Shown here: positions 6,145 through 7,128 of the stretch, one piece after another | How the letters are laid out: every line of letters begins with the position of its first letter | How positions within the stretch are numbered: position 1 is the stretch's first letter | Origin: Pseudomonadota bacterium | GTDB lineage: Bacteria > Pseudomonadota > Alphaproteobacteria > Rhizobiales > Xanthobacteraceae | Direction of reading: 5' to 3' | Length of the DNA: 7,128 nt | NCBI GenBank assembly: GCA_023392205.1 | Contig: JAEVZN010000333.1 | Coordinates: 1 to 7,128, forward strand | The notes under the pieces: generated by a model | Databases searched by the model: none | What the model saw: only the letters and a program-made list of their open reading frames with translations | Told to the model about the DNA's origin: nothing | Translations under genes and position numbers: made by a program

Positions 6145-6708
6145 TCACTGCGGCGCCATTCTTGCTGCTGGATCTGGAACCGCCCTGCCCTGACCCAATG
6201 ATGCTTCGTCCTTCGGTCTGTAGGCAATACGATCCGACAGGGCCGCCACCAGAAGCGAACCCAGGAACACCACATGGATAGCCGCCAGCCACCACAATTT
6301 GCTGTCATCGTAGCTGCCGACATTCATGAAGGCCTTGAGAAGCTGGATCGCCGATATTGCCACGATCGACGACAGCAATTTCATCTTCAGCCCGCCAAAA
6401 TCGACCTTGGTCAGCCATTCCGGCCGGTCGCGCGACGAAATATCGAACTTCGAGACAAAATTCTCGTATCCGGAAAAAATCACAATCAGAACCAGGTTGC
6501 CGACCAGCACGATATCGATCAGCGCCAGCACACCGAGAATGACGTCGGATTCGGTCGCGACGTGTATACGCAGCACGAAGGCCAGCAATTGATATCCGAA
6601 ATGGATCAGCAGCAGGAACAGGCTGAGAACCAATCCGATATAGAACGGCGCCAGCAGCCAACGGCTCTGAAACAGCATCGCTTCGAAAAGCCGCTCGATC
6701 TTGCTCAT
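6145..6708 (-). CDS. YqhA/UPF0114 family inner-membrane protein
   Basis: A 187-residue inner-membrane protein of the uncharacterised UPF0114 (TIGR00645, E. coli YqhA) family. Four membrane helices can be read: ~17-46, ~56-80, ~110-128 and ~138-158. The family signature is visible after helix 2 as SGYENFVSK (79-87), followed by a polar loop with RPEWLTKVDFGGLKMKL, also typical. The N terminus MSKIERLFEAMLFQSRWLLA matches the family, and GAGGGG lies five bases before ATG 6708, so this start is firm. The open frame runs further upstream to 6906 but crosses the msrA terminator and has no family similarity there. The C-terminal ~25 residues are a polar tail. The molecular role of the family is not established. 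It may share a transcript with the export lipoprotein gene, since no terminator is seen in the 38 bases between them. No clear promoter was found in the 70 bases upstream. Confidence 0.9.
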   Translation of the reverse strand: MSKIERLFEAMLFQSRWLLAPFYIGLVLSLFLLLIHFGYQLLAFVLRIHVATESDVILGVLALIDIVLVGNLVLIVIFSGYENFVSKFDISSRDRPEWLTKVDFGGLKMKLLSSIVAISAIQLLKAFMNVGSYDDSKLWWLAAIHVVFLGSLLVAALSDRIAYRPKDEASLGQGRAVPDPAARMAPQ

Positions 6709-6779
6709 GACATCCCCTCGTATTGCGCGGAAAGTGGCATGGCGCCTGCCGACCGTGCAACGTGCCGGGAAGATCGAGC

Positions 6780-6815
6780 AAAAATAAAAAGACGGCGGGA
6801 CAAAGCCCGCCGTCT
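6780..6815 (-). terminator. Strong intrinsic terminator of msrA
   Basis: Read on the - strand, a perfect 10-bp stem AGACGGCGGG (6815-6806) with CCCGCCGTCT (6799-6790) encloses the 6-base loop CTTTGT. It is followed by a T-rich run (TTTTATTTTT, 6789-6780). It starts 34 bases past the msrA stop and lies about 70 bases before the YqhA-like gene, which must therefore have its own promoter. On the + strand the stem is followed by CTTGACG, so it terminates in one direction only. Confidence 0.93.
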
Positions 6816-6848
6816 CTTGACGTTTCGTCAGATGCGCGCGCCCGCAGG

Positions 6849-7128
6849 TTATGCCGCGACCCCGGTGCCTATGGGGCAGCTCACGCCGGTGCCCCCAAGG
6901 CCGCAATAGCCGGTCGGATTTTTCGCCAGATATTGCTGATGATAATCCTCGGCGAAATAGAATTCAGGCGCATCGAGAATCTCGGTCGTAATCGGACCAT
7001 AGCGCTTTGCAGCCAGGGCGCTTTCGTACATCTTCCTGGATGCTTCGGCCGCCTTTCGCTGTGCGGCGTCGAACACATAGATGCCGGAGCGATATTGCGT
7101 GCCGACGTCGTTGCCCTGACGCATGCCC
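6849..7128 (-). CDS. msrA: Peptide methionine-S-sulfoxide reductase MsrA, C-terminal part (5' end outside window)
   Basis: The C-terminal ~93 residues of MsrA, which reduces the S epimer of methionine sulfoxide in proteins and free methionine, with thioredoxin as electron donor. The visible part opens with [20 protein letters not shown], the conserved [11 protein letters not shown] strand of the family, and later shows [16 protein letters not shown] and [12 protein letters not shown]. The two C-terminal cysteines (codons at 6903-6905 and 6876-6878, eight residues between them) are the recycling cysteines that pass electrons from thioredoxin to the catalytic Cys. That catalytic Cys (GCFWG motif) lies outside the window. 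The gene ends TAA at 6849-6851. The frame stays open to the window edge; the ATG at 7124 lies inside the conserved region and is not the start. No MsrB domain follows, so it is an MsrA-only protein at this end. Confidence 0.95.
   Translation of the reverse strand, partial: GMRQGNDVGTQYRSGIYVFDAAQRKAAEASRKMYESALAAKRYGPITTEILDAPEFYFAEDYHQQYLAKNPTGYCGLGGTGVSCPIGTGVAA

Noticed and set aside
4659..6323. A 554-codon open frame on the - strand
   Set aside because: It runs antisense to the complete dienelactone hydrolase gene and in another frame of the export gene. Its translation is Arg-rich with no domain, typical of a GC-rich shadow frame.
6709..6906. N-terminal extension of the YqhA-like frame
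   Set aside because: The extension crosses the strong msrA terminator and part of msrA itself. A good ribosome binding site and the family N terminus fix the start at 6708.
6274..6909. A 211-codon open frame on the + strand
   Set aside because: It is antisense to the well-supported YqhA-like gene and crosses the msrA terminator; Gln/Arg-rich with no recognisable domain.
1..7128. A mobile element, CRISPR array, toxin-antitoxin or defence system
   Set aside because: No transposase, integrase, spaced direct repeats, tRNA-end duplication or defence-type domain was seen. The gene types and base composition are uniform across the window.

Overview
This is a GC-rich window with GC-biased third codon positions. 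The protein types (a YkuD L,D-transpeptidase with a long Pro/Gln/Gly linker, a membrane-anchored Ala/Glu/Pro-rich protein, GANTC sites) suggest an alphaproteobacterium, most likely of the Hyphomicrobiales (Bradyrhizobium/Rhodopseudomonas/Xanthobacteraceae side). That placement is inferred from protein style, since no marker gene is present. No tRNA, rRNA, CRISPR array, insertion sequence, integrase, phage gene or toxin/defence gene was seen, so the window looks like ordinary chromosomal housekeeping and accessory metabolism.

Left part (1-3486, + strand): the 3' end of a nitroreductase-family flavoprotein gene. It is followed by a secreted L,D-transpeptidase (552-1769) that ends at a clear intrinsic terminator (1824-1850). 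Next comes a 196-base stretch with a GANTC inverted repeat and a heptamer direct repeat, then an unrecognised 479-residue protein with one N-terminal membrane helix and a long low-complexity periplasmic part (2047-3486).

Middle (3487-5359, + strand): a 139-base spacer with an imperfect stem-loop, then a luciferase-like flavin-dependent oxidoreductase and a dienelactone hydrolase-family enzyme. These two genes are 21 bases apart and are probably one transcription unit. A flavin oxygenase followed by a Cys-Asp-His ester/lactone hydrolase would suit the breakdown of a small organic compound, but the substrate cannot be read from the sequence.

Right part (5378-7128, - strand): this converges on the hydrolase gene. 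In transcription order it holds the 3' end of msrA (methionine sulfoxide repair) with a very strong terminator, a YqhA/UPF0114 four-helix membrane protein, and, 38 bases further on, a short Wza-type polysaccharide-export lipoprotein. The last two may be co-transcribed.

I found no convincing new multi-gene system. The items most worth a second look are the charge-segregated membrane-anchored low-complexity protein and its upstream region, and the two-gene flavin oxygenase/hydrolase unit.
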